64,000 nucleotides of DNA from NCBI RefSeq assembly GCF_008704655.1, contig NZ_CP023688.1, positions 2,852,001 through 2,916,000 on the forward strand, read 5' to 3'. The stretch is from Streptomyces rimosus (lineage in GTDB: Bacteria; Actinomycetota; Actinomycetes; Streptomycetales; Streptomycetaceae). Made by a program: the position numbers and the translations under genes. Positions 56,174-64,000 of the stretch are shown here, piece by piece. Position 1 is the stretch's first letter. Each line of letters starts with the position of its first letter. The notes under the pieces were generated by a model. The model was not told where the DNA came from, made no database searches, and saw only the letters and a program-made list of their open reading frames with translations.

Positions 56174-57019
56174 ATGGCAACGCACCGGACCGTCCCCGCC
56201 CTCGTCAGCGCGGCCGCCGCCGGCGCCCTCGCGCTCGGCGCAACGGCCCCAGCGAGCGCGTCGGACGGCCCCAAGTCCCATGAGCGCAACCAGAGCGTCA
56301 TCGTCGACGACATCAGCCGGCTGGCGGACGCCTCGGCCGAGCTGGCCGAGAAGTCCGCCGAAGCGCGCGGTCACTCCGTGCAGGTCAGGGCCGCGCGGAC
56401 GCGGCTGGACACGGTTTTGGCCGACGCCCAGCGGCTGGCGGAGATCCTGAATACGGACTCCGACCGTTCGGTGTCCGCCGACACCGTGCGGCTCGGGCTG
56501 GTGTCGCAGGATCTGCGGGTGAAAATCGACGAGCTGACCGGCCGTCGGGCCCCGTCGCCGGAGGAGCCCGCCGACCCCATGAGCCGGACCGGGCAGCTGA
56601 CCGAGTCGGTCTCCCGGTCGGTCGTGGACATCTTCAAGATCCTGGGCGTGGACAAGGTGGTCGGCGACCTGCGCCAGCAGCCGGCCGACGGGACCGCCGC
56701 GCAGCCCGCCAACCGGCCGGTCCCCCAGCCGTCGGGACAGCCGGCCGACGAGTACGAGACGGACGAGCAGCCCGCCGCCCAGCCGAAGGCGCCGACCAGC
56801 GACCCGCAGCCGCCCGCCGCTCAGGCGCCGAGGCAGCAGCCCGCGGACGGGGAGCAGCGCCCCGCCGGCACACAGCAGCAGCCGGCCGACGCACAGCAGC
56901 CCGCCGCGGAAGCGCCTCAGCAGCAGCCCGCTGAGGCCCCCCAGCAGCAGGGCGCCGGCTCGCTGCTCAACTCGGTGCTGTCGCTGCCCACGGTGCTCAT
57001 CAAGGCCCTGGGTCTCTGA
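56174..57019 (+). CDS. secreted Gln/Pro/Ala-rich hypothetical protein
   Basis: ATG 56174 starts a Sec signal (MATHRTVPALVSAAAAGALA ... PASASDG), 281 residues. AAAGG lies ~12 bases upstream; an out-of-frame ATG at 56164 is ignored. A helical region follows (VIVDDISRLADASAELAEKSAEAR ... LDTVLADAQRLAEIL), then from ~residue 175 a low-complexity Gln/Pro/Ala tract with irregular QQPADG/QQPAEAP repeats, ending in a hydrophobic segment LLNSVLSLPTVLIKALGL that may anchor it. Function unknown. Confidence 0.75.
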   Translation: MATHRTVPALVSAAAAGALALGATAPASASDGPKSHERNQSVIVDDISRLADASAELAEKSAEARGHSVQVRAARTRLDTVLADAQRLAEILNTDSDRSVSADTVRLGLVSQDLRVKIDELTGRRAPSPEEPADPMSRTGQLTESVSRSVVDIFKILGVDKVVGDLRQQPADGTAAQPANRPVPQPSGQPADEYETDEQPAAQPKAPTSDPQPPAAQAPRQQPADGEQRPAGTQQQPADAQQPAAEAPQQQPAEAPQQQGAGSLLNSVLSLPTVLIKALGL

Positions 57020-57085
57020 ATCGGCCCGGCAACCAGCGTCCGGAGGAGGCGCAGATGCGGGAGATACGCCACAGCTAGGACCGGT

Positions 57086-57125
57086 CCTGACGGGCCGTAC
57101 GGAACGTTCCGTACGGCCCGTCAGG
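57086..57125. terminator. perfect 40-bp palindrome between convergent genes
   Basis: CCTGACGGGCCGTACGGAAC followed directly by its exact complement: 20 pairs with no spacer. It lies 66 bases after the secreted-protein stop and 55 bases beyond the P-loop gene's stop, so it should stop both transcripts. It could also extrude as a cruciform. Confidence 0.85.
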
Positions 57126-57180
57126 CGTACGTCCGGGTGCACCTCCAGAAATCGGGCGTACCGTCAGAAACTCGGCACGC

Positions 57181-57915
57181 TCACTCGAAGCCGATCCGGC
57201 GCAGAGCGCCCGCCGCCGGACGGTCCAGCAGGACCGCCGAGGTGAAGCCCGCGGGGAGCCGGGCCGCGCGGGCACGGGCGGCCAGGCGGCGTACCGCGCG
57301 CCGGTGCCGGGCGAAGGCGTAACCGGAGACGCCGCGCCCGCGCGAGCGCTGCCCGGAGAGCGCGACTTCAGGCGGCACGTCCAGCAGCATCAGGTGCAGC
57401 CCGCGCCCGCCCCGCCGGGCCTCGCGCGCGAGCCAGCGGCGTACCCACGCGAGCGTGCCGCAGTCGTGCACCACCACGCTGCCGCCGGAGCGCAGGGCCC
57501 GCCGCAGGCCGAGGTAGTGGGAGGCGCGGACCAGCGGCCGGTAGAGCGCGTACGGCAGCCGGCGCAGCCTGCCGCTTTCCCAGCGCTCCCGTACGTCCTG
57601 GGAGTCGACGCGGTGCACGACGGCGCCCTGCCCGTCGGCGGCGGGCACCACCCGGAGCATGAGCGTGCTCTTGCCGCTGCCCGGCAGGCCGGAGACCACC
57701 ACGACGTCGCCCGCCGCGAAGTGCAGCTCGGCCGCCTCGCGCGGAGCGTGCCCGTCCCGGAGATCGACGACCTCCACCGCCGCGTCCCGCGCCCGGCCGG
57801 GCCGTACCACCCCGAGCGGCAGCCGCCGGGGCCCCGGGACGGCTCCCGTCGCTTCCGGCACACAGCCCGGGGGCACGCCTCCCGGACTCGTCGCGAGTAC
57901 GGCCTGCCTGTGCAC
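57181..57915 (-). CDS. P-loop kinase-like ATP-binding protein
   Basis: GTG 57915 with GGAGGGG eight bases upstream; 244 residues. An N-terminal region of about 70 residues precedes VVVVSGLPGSGKSTLMLRVV (Walker A). Later motifs: HRVDSQDVRERWESGRL, SVVVHDCGTLAWVRRWLAR, and MLLDVPPEVALSGQRSRGRG with several Arg residues that could form the lid of a small-molecule or nucleic-acid kinase. Substrate unknown; pattern resembles AAA_33/predicted-kinase families. It is next to the glycine riboswitch but transcribed away from it. Confidence 0.72.
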   Translation of the reverse strand: MHRQAVLATSPGGVPPGCVPEATGAVPGPRRLPLGVVRPGRARDAAVEVVDLRDGHAPREAAELHFAAGDVVVVSGLPGSGKSTLMLRVVPAADGQGAVVHRVDSQDVRERWESGRLRRLPYALYRPLVRASHYLGLRRALRSGGSVVVHDCGTLAWVRRWLAREARRGGRGLHLMLLDVPPEVALSGQRSRGRGVSGYAFARHRRAVRRLAARARAARLPAGFTSAVLLDRPAAGALRRIGFE

Positions 57916-58210
57916 CGTGATCCCCTCCCGGTCCGGTGTCGTCCCCCGGGGCTGTGGTCCGTCCCCGGCCGGGACGCAGCCCCTTACCCGCAGAGTGTCA
58001 AGAAAAGGTAATGCGCTTCAAGGGAATCCCACGATCAGTACGGTCCCGGGACACTGTCGTGACGCCCCGGCGAACACCGGTACGACCAGGGCTCCTGTAT
58101 CCGGCGATCCCGTGCGATGATGTGCGCGCCCAGTGCGGGACCGCGCCTCGGCGCGCGCGTCGCCGTACGGGTGCCACGCTCAGCCAACTGCATACCGGCC
58201 GCTTGAATCC

Positions 58211-58409
58211 GCGCGGGAGAGTCCCCGGCCGCCACGGCGGGGCGCCGAAGGAGCAAGTCCTCCCTTGAATCTCTCAGGCCCCGATACCGCGCGGGCGAGG
58301 CAGATCTGAAAAGCGGGCCGCCGTGGTGTGGCTCCACCCAAGGTGCAAACCGGGGCCGGCGAGGGCCTTCCGGTGAACCTCTCAGGTTCCGATGACAGAT
58401 GGGGAGACC
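58211..58409 (+). ncRNA. tandem glycine riboswitch
   Basis: Two aptamers head-to-tail, ending 32 bases before gcvT. The first (58211-58322) shows GCGGGAGAG, GGCGCCGAAGGAGCAA, and ATCTCTCAGG; the second (58331-58409) shows CAAGGTGCAAACC, CGGTGAACCTCTCAGG, and TTCCGATGACAGATGGGGAG. These are the conserved blocks of glycine riboswitches; the doubled form is usual upstream of gcvT. Glycine binding should turn the cleavage genes on. The rest of the gap (57916-58210) must hold the promoter; I see no convincing one. Confidence 0.95.
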
Positions 58410-58440
58410 GTCCTGTCACCCATGCCCGGGAGCCATCACC

Positions 58441-59607
58441 ATGACGCAAGCCCCCCGCCGGACCGCGCTGGACGCCACTCATCGCGCCCTCGGCGCGACC
58501 ATGACCGACTTCGCCGGCTGGGACATGCCGCTGCGCTACGGCAGCGAGCGTGACGAGCATGTCGCCGTGCGGACCCGCGCCGGTCTCTTCGACCTCTCCC
58601 ACATGGGCGAGATCACCGTCACCGGACCGCGCGCCGCCGACCTGCTGGACTTCGCTCTGGTCGGCAACATCGGCGGCGTGGCCGTCGGCCGCGCCCGCTA
58701 CACCATGATCTGCAACGCCGAGGGCGGCATCCTGGACGACCTGATCGTCTACCGCCTCGCCGAGACCGCGTACATGGTCGTCGCCAACGCCGCCAACGCC
58801 CAGGTCGTGCTGGACGCGCTCACCGAGCGGGCGGACGGCTTCGACGCCGAGGTGCGCGACGACCGGGACGCGTACGCGCTGCTCGCCGTACAGGGACCCG
58901 AGTCCGTCGGCATCCTGAAGTCCCTGTCCCCCAAGCACTCGGCTCCGCTCGTGCAGGGAGGTGCCCCCATCGCCGACCTGGACGGCCTGAAGTACTACGC
59001 CGGGCTGCCCGGCACCGTCGCGGGCGTCGAGGCGCTGATCGCCCGTACGGGCTACACCGGCGAGGACGGCTTCGAGCTGTTCGTCCGCCCGGCCGACGCG
59101 CCCGCCCTCTGGGAGGCACTGACCGCCGCGGGCAAGGACGCGGGCCTGGTGCCGTGCGGCCTGTCCTGCCGGGACACCCTGCGCCTGGAGGCGGGCATGC
59201 CGCTGTACGGGCACGAGCTGACCACCGACACCACCCCGTTCGACGCGGGCCTGGGCCGGGTCGTGAAGTTCGAGAAGACGACGAACGGCGGCGACTTCGT
59301 GGGCCGCGCCGCGCTGGAGGCGGCCCGGGACCGGGCCGAGGCCAGCCCGCCGCGCAAGCTGGTCGGGCTGATCGCCGAGGGCCGCCGCGTGCCGCGCGCC
59401 GGGTACCCGGTCGTGGGCCCGGACGGCGCCGTGATCGGCGAGGTCACCTCCGGCGCCCCCTCCCCCACCCTGGGCAAGCCCGTCGCGATGGCGTACGTGG
59501 ACGCCGCGCACGCCGCGCCCGGCACCGCCGGTGTGGCGGTGGACATCCGTGGCACCCACGAGCCGTACGAGGTCGTGGCGCTGCCCTTCTACAAGCGCCA
59601 GAAGTGA
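58441..59607 (+). CDS. gcvT: glycine cleavage system T protein (aminomethyltransferase)
   Basis: The 388-residue protein has [55 protein letters not shown], the folate-binding Asp region, and a C-terminal [21 protein letters not shown]. It takes the aminomethyl group from lipoyl-GcvH, giving 5,10-methylene-THF and ammonia. ATG 58441 has GGAG nine bases upstream; an ATG at 58399 lies inside the riboswitch and is rejected. First gene of gcvT-gcvH-glyA under glycine control. gcvP is not in the window. Confidence 0.97.
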   Translation: MTQAPRRTALDATHRALGATMTDFAGWDMPLRYGSERDEHVAVRTRAGLFDLSHMGEITVTGPRAADLLDFALVGNIGGVAVGRARYTMICNAEGGILDDLIVYRLAETAYMVVANAANAQVVLDALTERADGFDAEVRDDRDAYALLAVQGPESVGILKSLSPKHSAPLVQGGAPIADLDGLKYYAGLPGTVAGVEALIARTGYTGEDGFELFVRPADAPALWEALTAAGKDAGLVPCGLSCRDTLRLEAGMPLYGHELTTDTTPFDAGLGRVVKFEKTTNGGDFVGRAALEAARDRAEASPPRKLVGLIAEGRRVPRAGYPVVGPDGAVIGEVTSGAPSPTLGKPVAMAYVDAAHAAPGTAGVAVDIRGTHEPYEVVALPFYKRQK

Positions 59608-59695
59608 CGCGCGTACCACCGTCCACGACGCGCCCCCGTCTCATCTGTCAAGACCCTTGCACCGAGCACGCCACCGCATCCAGGAGAATCAAGAC

Positions 59696-60070
59696 ATGAA
59701 CAACCCCCAGCAGCTGCGCTACAGCAAGGAGCACGAGTGGCTGTCGGCCGCCGAGGAGGGCGTCTCGACGATCGGCATCACCGAGCACGCCGCCAACGCG
59801 CTCGGCGACGTCGTCTTCGTGCAGCTCCCTGAGGTCGGTGCCACGGTCACGGCGGGCGAGACCTGCGGTGAGCTGGAGTCGACCAAGTCCGTCAGTGATC
59901 TCTACTCCCCCGTCGACGGCGAGGTCACGGAGATCAACGAGGACGTCGTCACCGACCCCTCGCTGGTGAACACCGCCCCCTTCGAGGGCGGCTGGCTGTT
60001 CAAGGTGAAGGTCAGCGGCGAGCCGGACGACCTGCTCTCGGCCGACGAGTACACCGCCTTCACCGGCTGA
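59696..60070 (+). CDS. gcvH: glycine cleavage system H protein
   Basis: A normal-length (124-residue) Gcv[27 protein letters not shown], then [19 protein letters not shown] with the lipoylated Lys, and [22 protein letters not shown]. Lipoyl-GcvH carries the aminomethyl arm between P, T and L proteins. ATG 59696 follows AGGAGA; an upstream open frame is rejected. It is 88 bases downstream of gcvT. Confidence 0.98.
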   Translation: MNNPQQLRYSKEHEWLSAAEEGVSTIGITEHAANALGDVVFVQLPEVGATVTAGETCGELESTKSVSDLYSPVDGEVTEINEDVVTDPSLVNTAPFEGGWLFKVKVSGEPDDLLSADEYTAFTG

Positions 60071-60125
60071 CCCGCCCACCCGCCGCCTGGCGGGGCCGTG
60101 CGCCCCGCGAACCCCAGGAAGAGTC

Positions 60126-61385
60126 ATGTCGCTTCTGAACAGCTCCCTCCACGAGCTCGACCCGGACATCGCCGCCGCCGTCGACGCCGAGCTCCACCGT
60201 CAGCAGTCCACCCTCGAAATGATCGCGTCGGAGAACTTCGCCCCGGCCGCCGTCATGGAGGCCCAGGGCTCGGTCCTCACCAACAAGTACGCCGAGGGCT
60301 ACCCGGGCCGCCGCTACTACGGCGGCTGCGAGCACGTCGACGTCGTCGAGCGGATCGCCATCGACCGCATCAAGGCACTCTTCGGCGCCGAGGCCGCCAA
60401 CGTGCAGCCGCACTCCGGCGCGCAGGCCAACGCCGCCGCGATGTTCGCGCTGCTCAAGCCGGGCGACACGATCATGGGGCTGAACCTCGCGCACGGCGGG
60501 CACCTGACCCACGGCATGAAGATCAACTTCTCCGGCAAGCTCTACAACGTGGTGCCCTACCACGTGGACGCCGAGAGCGGCCAGGTCGACATGGCCGAGG
60601 TCGAGCGGCTGGCCAAGGAGACCCGCCCGCAGCTGATCGTGGCCGGCTGGTCGGCGTACCCGCGCCAGCTGGACTTCGCGGCGTTCCGCCGGATCGCCGA
60701 CGAGGTCGGCGCGTACCTGATGGTCGACATGGCGCACTTCGCCGGCCTGGTCGCGGCCGGGCTGCACCCCAACCCCGTGCCGCACGCCCACGTCGTGACC
60801 ACCACCACGCACAAGACCCTCGGCGGTCCGCGCGGTGGTGTGATCCTGTCCACCCAGGAGCTCGCCAAGAAGATCAACTCGGCGGTCTTCCCGGGCCAGC
60901 AGGGCGGCCCGCTGGAGCATGTGATCGCGGCGAAGGCGGTGTCCTTCAAGGTCGCGGCGAGCGAGGAGTTCAAGGAGCGCCAGCAGCGCACGCTGGACGG
61001 CGCCCGCATCCTCGCCGAGCGCCTGACGCAGCCCGACGTGACCGAGGCGGGCGTCTCGGTGCTGTCCGGCGGCACCGACGTGCACCTGGTCCTGGTGGAC
61101 CTGCGCGACAGCGAGCTGGACGGCCAGCAGGCCGAGGACCGCCTCCACGAGGTCGGCATCACGGTCAACCGCAACGCCGTCCCGAACGACCCGCGGCCCC
61201 CGATGGTCACCTCCGGCCTGCGGATCGGCACCCCGGCGCTGGCCACCCGCGGCTTCCAGGCGGAGGACTTCCGCGAGGTCGCCGACATCATCGCCGAGGC
61301 GCTGAAGCCGTCGTACGACGCGGACGCGCTCAAGGCCCGGGTGACCACGCTGGCGGCGAAGCACCCGCTGTACCCGTCGCTGTGA
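60126..61385 (+). CDS. glyA: serine hydroxymethyltransferase
   Basis: The 419-residue protein is full length for [45 protein letters not shown], the PLP Lys in [30 protein letters not shown] and the C-terminal helix are intact. It interconverts serine and glycine with folate one-carbon units, completing the pathway with GcvT/GcvH. ATG 60126 has AGGAAGAG just before it. Confidence 0.98.
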   Translation: MSLLNSSLHELDPDIAAAVDAELHRQQSTLEMIASENFAPAAVMEAQGSVLTNKYAEGYPGRRYYGGCEHVDVVERIAIDRIKALFGAEAANVQPHSGAQANAAAMFALLKPGDTIMGLNLAHGGHLTHGMKINFSGKLYNVVPYHVDAESGQVDMAEVERLAKETRPQLIVAGWSAYPRQLDFAAFRRIADEVGAYLMVDMAHFAGLVAAGLHPNPVPHAHVVTTTTHKTLGGPRGGVILSTQELAKKINSAVFPGQQGGPLEHVIAAKAVSFKVAASEEFKERQQRTLDGARILAERLTQPDVTEAGVSVLSGGTDVHLVLVDLRDSELDGQQAEDRLHEVGITVNRNAVPNDPRPPMVTSGLRIGTPALATRGFQAEDFREVADIIAEALKPSYDADALKARVTTLAAKHPLYPSL

Positions 61386-61432
61386 CACACGTCATGCGGC
61401 GCGCGGCGGGGCGCCTCCGTGGCGCGTCCGCC

Positions 61433-61526
61433 GCGGCCGTATGACGCCGTTGCGGTACGCGGCCGTATGACGCCGTTGCGGTACGCGACTGTGTGATGCG
61501 GCTGCGGTATGCGGCTGTGTGACGCG
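61433..61526. repeat. 26-bp tandem repeat, 3.6 copies, between glyA and the permease
   Basis: Units at 61433-61458, 61459-61484, 61485-61510 and a partial 61511-61526. The first two are identical (beginning GCGGCCGTATGACGCCGTTG); the third and fourth have drifted (GCGACTGTGTGATGC...). They begin 48 bases after the glyA stop, so they lie in the transcript's 3' region. Possibly a slippage array. Confidence 0.9.
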
Positions 61527-61582
61527 TTTCATGAAGTACGCCCCGCGGGGTACCGCCGAGCCGGTGTCCGCGGGGTGAACAG

Positions 61583-61623
61583 GCCGTACGTCCTGGGGCG
61601 TTGACCCCGGGCGTACGGCTTTT
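61583..61623 (+). terminator. terminator after the gcvT-gcvH-glyA operon
   Basis: GCCGTACG (61583-61590) pairs with CGTACGGC (61612-61619), with inner GGGG/CCCC pairing, then TTTT. It lies about 200 bases after glyA and past the 26-bp repeats. It is one of the few hairpins here with a T-run. It separates the operon from the permease gene. Confidence 0.75.
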
Positions 61624-61682
61624 CCGTCCGCCTTACGGTGATTTCGCGCCACATAGGCTGAGACCGGCCCCTCAATGGCGCG

Positions 61683-61756
61683 GGGCCCTTCGCACCACAG
61701 CAGGGCCGGGCCCCTCGCACCTCGGCAGCCGGGCCCTTCGCGCCACAGCAGGACGG
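61683..61756. repeat. three imperfect ~25-bp repeats in the permease leader
   Basis: Units at 61683-61707, 61708-61730 and 61731-61756, each beginning GGGCCC(C/T)TCGC and including CAGCAGG or CGGCAGCC. They lie directly upstream of ATG 61770, so are probably in the permease's 5' leader. The remaining part of 61386-61769 holds the terminator and no gene. Confidence 0.75.
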
Positions 61757-61769
61757 AACACGCACGGCA

Positions 61770-63464
61770 ATGGACATGACCGCGGGCAACCGCACGGGGA
61801 TGGGCCTCTTCGCTCTCATCATGATCGGCATCGGCTCGATCTTCGGCTCCGGGTGGCTCTTCGGGGCCGGCGCGGCCGCCCAGGTGGCCGGACCCGCGGC
61901 GCTGGTGGCATGGGTCATCGGCGCGGTCTTCATCGGCATGATCGCGATGTGCTACGCGGAGGTCGGCTCCGCGTACCCCATCCCCGGCGGCATGGCCCGC
62001 TACGGCCACCTCTCGCACGGGCCCGTGCTCGGCTTCCTCACCGGCTGGGCGGTGTGGATCGCGACCGCCTCGCTGATCCCCATCGAGTCCATCGCCGCCA
62101 CCCAGTACATGGCGTCCTGGAGCTACGACTGGGCCCGTGACCTGGTCGACCCGGCCAACGGCCACCTGACGGCCTCGGGTATGGGCGTGGCGCTGCTGCT
62201 GACCTTCGCGCTGTGGCTGACCTGCTACTGGTCGGTCCAGCTGCTGGCCCGGGCGAACACCGTGCTGACCCTGGTGAAGTTCGCCATCCCGGTCATCGCG
62301 GTCGCCGCGCTGATCGCCTCCGGCTTCCACACCTCGAACTTCACCGCGCACGGCGGCTTCACCCCGTACGGCTGGCCGGCCGTGCTGACCGCCGTGACCA
62401 CCTGCGGCGTGGTCTTCGCCTTCAACGGCTTCCAGGCCGTGATCAACCTCGGCGGTGCCGCCAAGAACCCCGGCCGGGCGATCCCCGTCGCGCTGGTCGG
62501 CGCGCTCTCGCTGGGCCTGGTGATCTACCTCGCCCTCCAGACCGCGTTCCTCGGCGCCGTACCGCCGGAGCAACTGGCACAGGGCGGCGGCTGGCACGGT
62601 GTGGACTTCAGCTCGCCCTTCGCCGATCTGGCCAAGGTCCTGATGCTGCACTGGGTCGTCACGCTGCTCCAGTTCGGCGCCTTCATCTCGCCGGCCGGCT
62701 CCAACATCGCCAACGTCGCGTCGGCCGCGTACATGGTCCAGAACCTCGCCGAGACCGGCTTCTTCCCCCGGAAACTGGCCACCGTGCACCCCCGGTACGG
62801 GACCGCCCGCCCCGCGATGTGGCTCAACCTCGGCTTCTCGGTGCTGCTGCTGGTCACCGTCGGCCACAGCTGGCACGCGCTGGCCAGTGTGATCTCGGCC
62901 GCCATGGTCATCTCGTATCTGATCGGCCCGATCGCGGTGGGCGTCTTCCGCCGCACCCGGCCGGACCTGCCGCGCCCGTTCCGACTGCCCGCCGCGGGCG
63001 TCCTCGCCCCGCTGACCTTCGCCTTCGCGGCCTGCGCGCTGTACTGGTCGAAGTGGCCGGACACCGGCAAGGTCGCGCTGCTGACCGTGGTGGCCGCGCC
63101 GGTGGCGGCCGTGGTGCTGCGGCGCCGCGGCGTGACCGGGCTGCGCCGGCAGTTCGCGCCCGCGTGGTGGCTCGTCGGCTTCCTGGCCTGGATGTCCGTA
63201 CTGTCCGCACTGGGCAGCCGGGATTTCGGCGGCCACGGCGTGCTGCCCGGCGGCGTGGACATCGCGCTGGTGGCACTCTCCGCCGTCGCCTTCTACTTCT
63301 GGGCCGTACGGGCCGGGGTGCACGCCCACCGGGTCGGCCTGACCGGTTCCGGACCGGGACTGGAGGGCCCGGCCGGTTCCGGACCCGTGCTCGACGGCCG
63401 GACCGCCTCCCCTGCGTCTTCCGTAGTTGCCCCGGAGGACAGCCGTCCGACGGCCTCCGTCTGA
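61770..63464 (+). CDS. APC-superfamily amino acid permease
   Basis: A 564-residue protein of twelve-plus membrane helices with the APC N-terminus: MIGIGSIFGSGWLFGAG, whose Gly-Ser-Gly unwound helix binds substrate, then AEVGSAYPIPGGMARYGHL and PIESIAATQYMASWSYDW. A 40-residue Gly/Pro/Ser tail follows the last helix. Two close ATGs (61770, 61776) lie ~14 bases after an AGGACGG. It is most like amino-acid permeases of the APC type; the place between glyA and sdaA makes serine, glycine or another amino acid a plausible substrate, but that is inference. Confidence 0.9.
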   Translation: MDMTAGNRTGMGLFALIMIGIGSIFGSGWLFGAGAAAQVAGPAALVAWVIGAVFIGMIAMCYAEVGSAYPIPGGMARYGHLSHGPVLGFLTGWAVWIATASLIPIESIAATQYMASWSYDWARDLVDPANGHLTASGMGVALLLTFALWLTCYWSVQLLARANTVLTLVKFAIPVIAVAALIASGFHTSNFTAHGGFTPYGWPAVLTAVTTCGVVFAFNGFQAVINLGGAAKNPGRAIPVALVGALSLGLVIYLALQTAFLGAVPPEQLAQGGGWHGVDFSSPFADLAKVLMLHWVVTLLQFGAFISPAGSNIANVASAAYMVQNLAETGFFPRKLATVHPRYGTARPAMWLNLGFSVLLLVTVGHSWHALASVISAAMVISYLIGPIAVGVFRRTRPDLPRPFRLPAAGVLAPLTFAFAACALYWSKWPDTGKVALLTVVAAPVAAVVLRRRGVTGLRRQFAPAWWLVGFLAWMSVLSALGSRDFGGHGVLPGGVDIALVALSAVAFYFWAVRAGVHAHRVGLTGSGPGLEGPAGSGPVLDGRTASPASSVVAPEDSRPTASV

Positions 63465-63586
63465 GAGTCTGTCCGCCGTCCGGGTTAGGCTCGACAGTCG
63501 GCGCAGAAACGTACCTTCCGTTTCATCCGCCCCAGATCTCTATTTGCTCCACCGTCCACCACGAGCAGACAAGGGAGTCCGCCACC

Positions 63587-64000
63587 GTGGCCATCTCCGT
63601 CTTCGACCTCTTCTCCATCGGCATCGGCCCGTCCAGCTCCCACACGGTCGGCCCGATGCGCGCCGCCCGTATGTTCGTCGGGCGCCTCAAGAAGGACGGC
63701 CTGCTCGCGCAGACGACGGCGGTACGGGCCGAGCTCTTCGGCTCGCTCGGCGCCACCGGCCACGGCCACGGCACCCCCAAGGCCGTCCTGCTCGGCCTGG
63801 AGGGGCACTCCCCCCGCACCGTCGACGTGGAGACGGCCGACGACGAGGTCGAGCGGATCCGCAAGAGCGGCAGGCTGCGGCTGCTCGGCGCGGAGATCGG
63901 CAGCGACCACGAGATCGACTTCGACGAGTCGACCGAGCTGATCCTGCACCGCCGCCGCTCCCTGCCGTACCACGCCAACGGCATGACCCTGTTCGCGTAC
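63587..64000 (+). CDS. sdaA: L-serine ammonia-lyase, single-chain (cut by window end)
   Basis: GTG 63587 with AAGGGAG nine bases upstream; 138 codons are visible and the frame is open at 64000. VAISVFDLFSIGIGPSSSHTVGPMRAARMFV is the hallmark N-terminus of iron-sulfur L-serine dehydratase, and LFGSLGATGHGHGTPKAVLLGLEG follows. The later part with the cluster-binding Cys residues is beyond the window. It deaminates serine to pyruvate and ammonia and completes the serine/glycine block. The 122-base upstream gap holds no clear hairpin. Confidence 0.95.
   Translation, partial: MAISVFDLFSIGIGPSSSHTVGPMRAARMFVGRLKKDGLLAQTTAVRAELFGSLGATGHGHGTPKAVLLGLEGHSPRTVDVETADDEVERIRKSGRLRLLGAEIGSDHEIDFDESTELILHRRRSLPYHANGMTLFAY

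Noticed and set aside
58000..58010. TTGACA on the minus strand upstream of the P-loop gene
   Set aside because: No matching -10 at 16-19 bases, so not called a promoter.
58399..58440. In-frame ATG upstream of gcvT
   Set aside because: It lies in the conserved end of the second glycine aptamer; ATG 58441 starts the normal GcvT N-terminus.

Overview
The window is high-GC actinobacterial DNA, almost certainly from a Streptomyces chromosome core. Evidence includes GTG and occasional TTG starts, the gatC-gatA-gatB / RmdB-type / ligA neighbourhood, twin-arginine secreted enzymes, a GH18 chitinase behind a DasR-type box, and a single TTA codon in a genome type where TTA is rare. I saw no rRNA, tRNA, CRISPR array, insertion sequence or prophage.

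Layout. 1-5.4 kb: a membrane protein cut by the window edge, an MMPL-type exporter and a Tat-secreted phosphocholine-type phospholipase C. 5.5-8.4 kb: an XRE regulator with a TPR-like C-terminus, broken by a frameshift, and four small Streptomyces-type genes. 8.4-12.2 kb: a secreted FAD oxidase and a secreted chitinase. 12.2-24.5 kb: housekeeping genes gatB, gatA and gatC, a GGDEF/EAL protein, ligA, a MetE-C-like protein, an SDR, a LOG-family protein and glutamate dehydrogenase. 24.7-33.2 kb: a MurJ-like flippase with a TTA codon, a VC0807-type membrane protein, an aldo/keto reductase under a MerR-type promoter, mnmA and a cysteine desulfurase flanking a PGRP-type amidase, and an alpha/beta hydrolase with a leaderless, operator-bearing promoter.

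33.2-42.1 kb holds the most unusual locus: a tightly overlapping four-gene leftward operon. It encodes a Trypco1-like protein, a trypsin/VMAP-like protein, a MoxR AAA+ ATPase, and a 1732-residue protein joining a vWA-like N-terminus, two complete SARP modules (OmpR-type DNA-binding plus BTAD), an NB-ARC-type NTPase and a TPR tail. I read it as a vWA-MoxR-VMAP ternary conflict/signalling system whose vWA component has been fused to a doubled AfsR-like regulator.

42.2-53.7 kb: thioesterase, TRIC-type channel, esterase, secreted M1 aminopeptidase, methyltransferase and a five-gene peptide ABC importer (order C-A-B-D-F); the importer and aminopeptidase together suggest extracellular peptide use. 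54.2-64 kb: two SseB-like proteins, a secreted Q/P/A-rich protein, a P-loop protein, then a tandem glycine riboswitch upstream of gcvT-gcvH-glyA, an amino-acid permease and sdaA (cut by the window end). This last part is a glycine/serine block; SseB ('enhanced serine sensitivity') genes nearby fit the theme.

Many genes have a TANNNT-like hexamer 6-7 nt before the start codon and no Shine-Dalgarno, suggesting leaderless transcripts.
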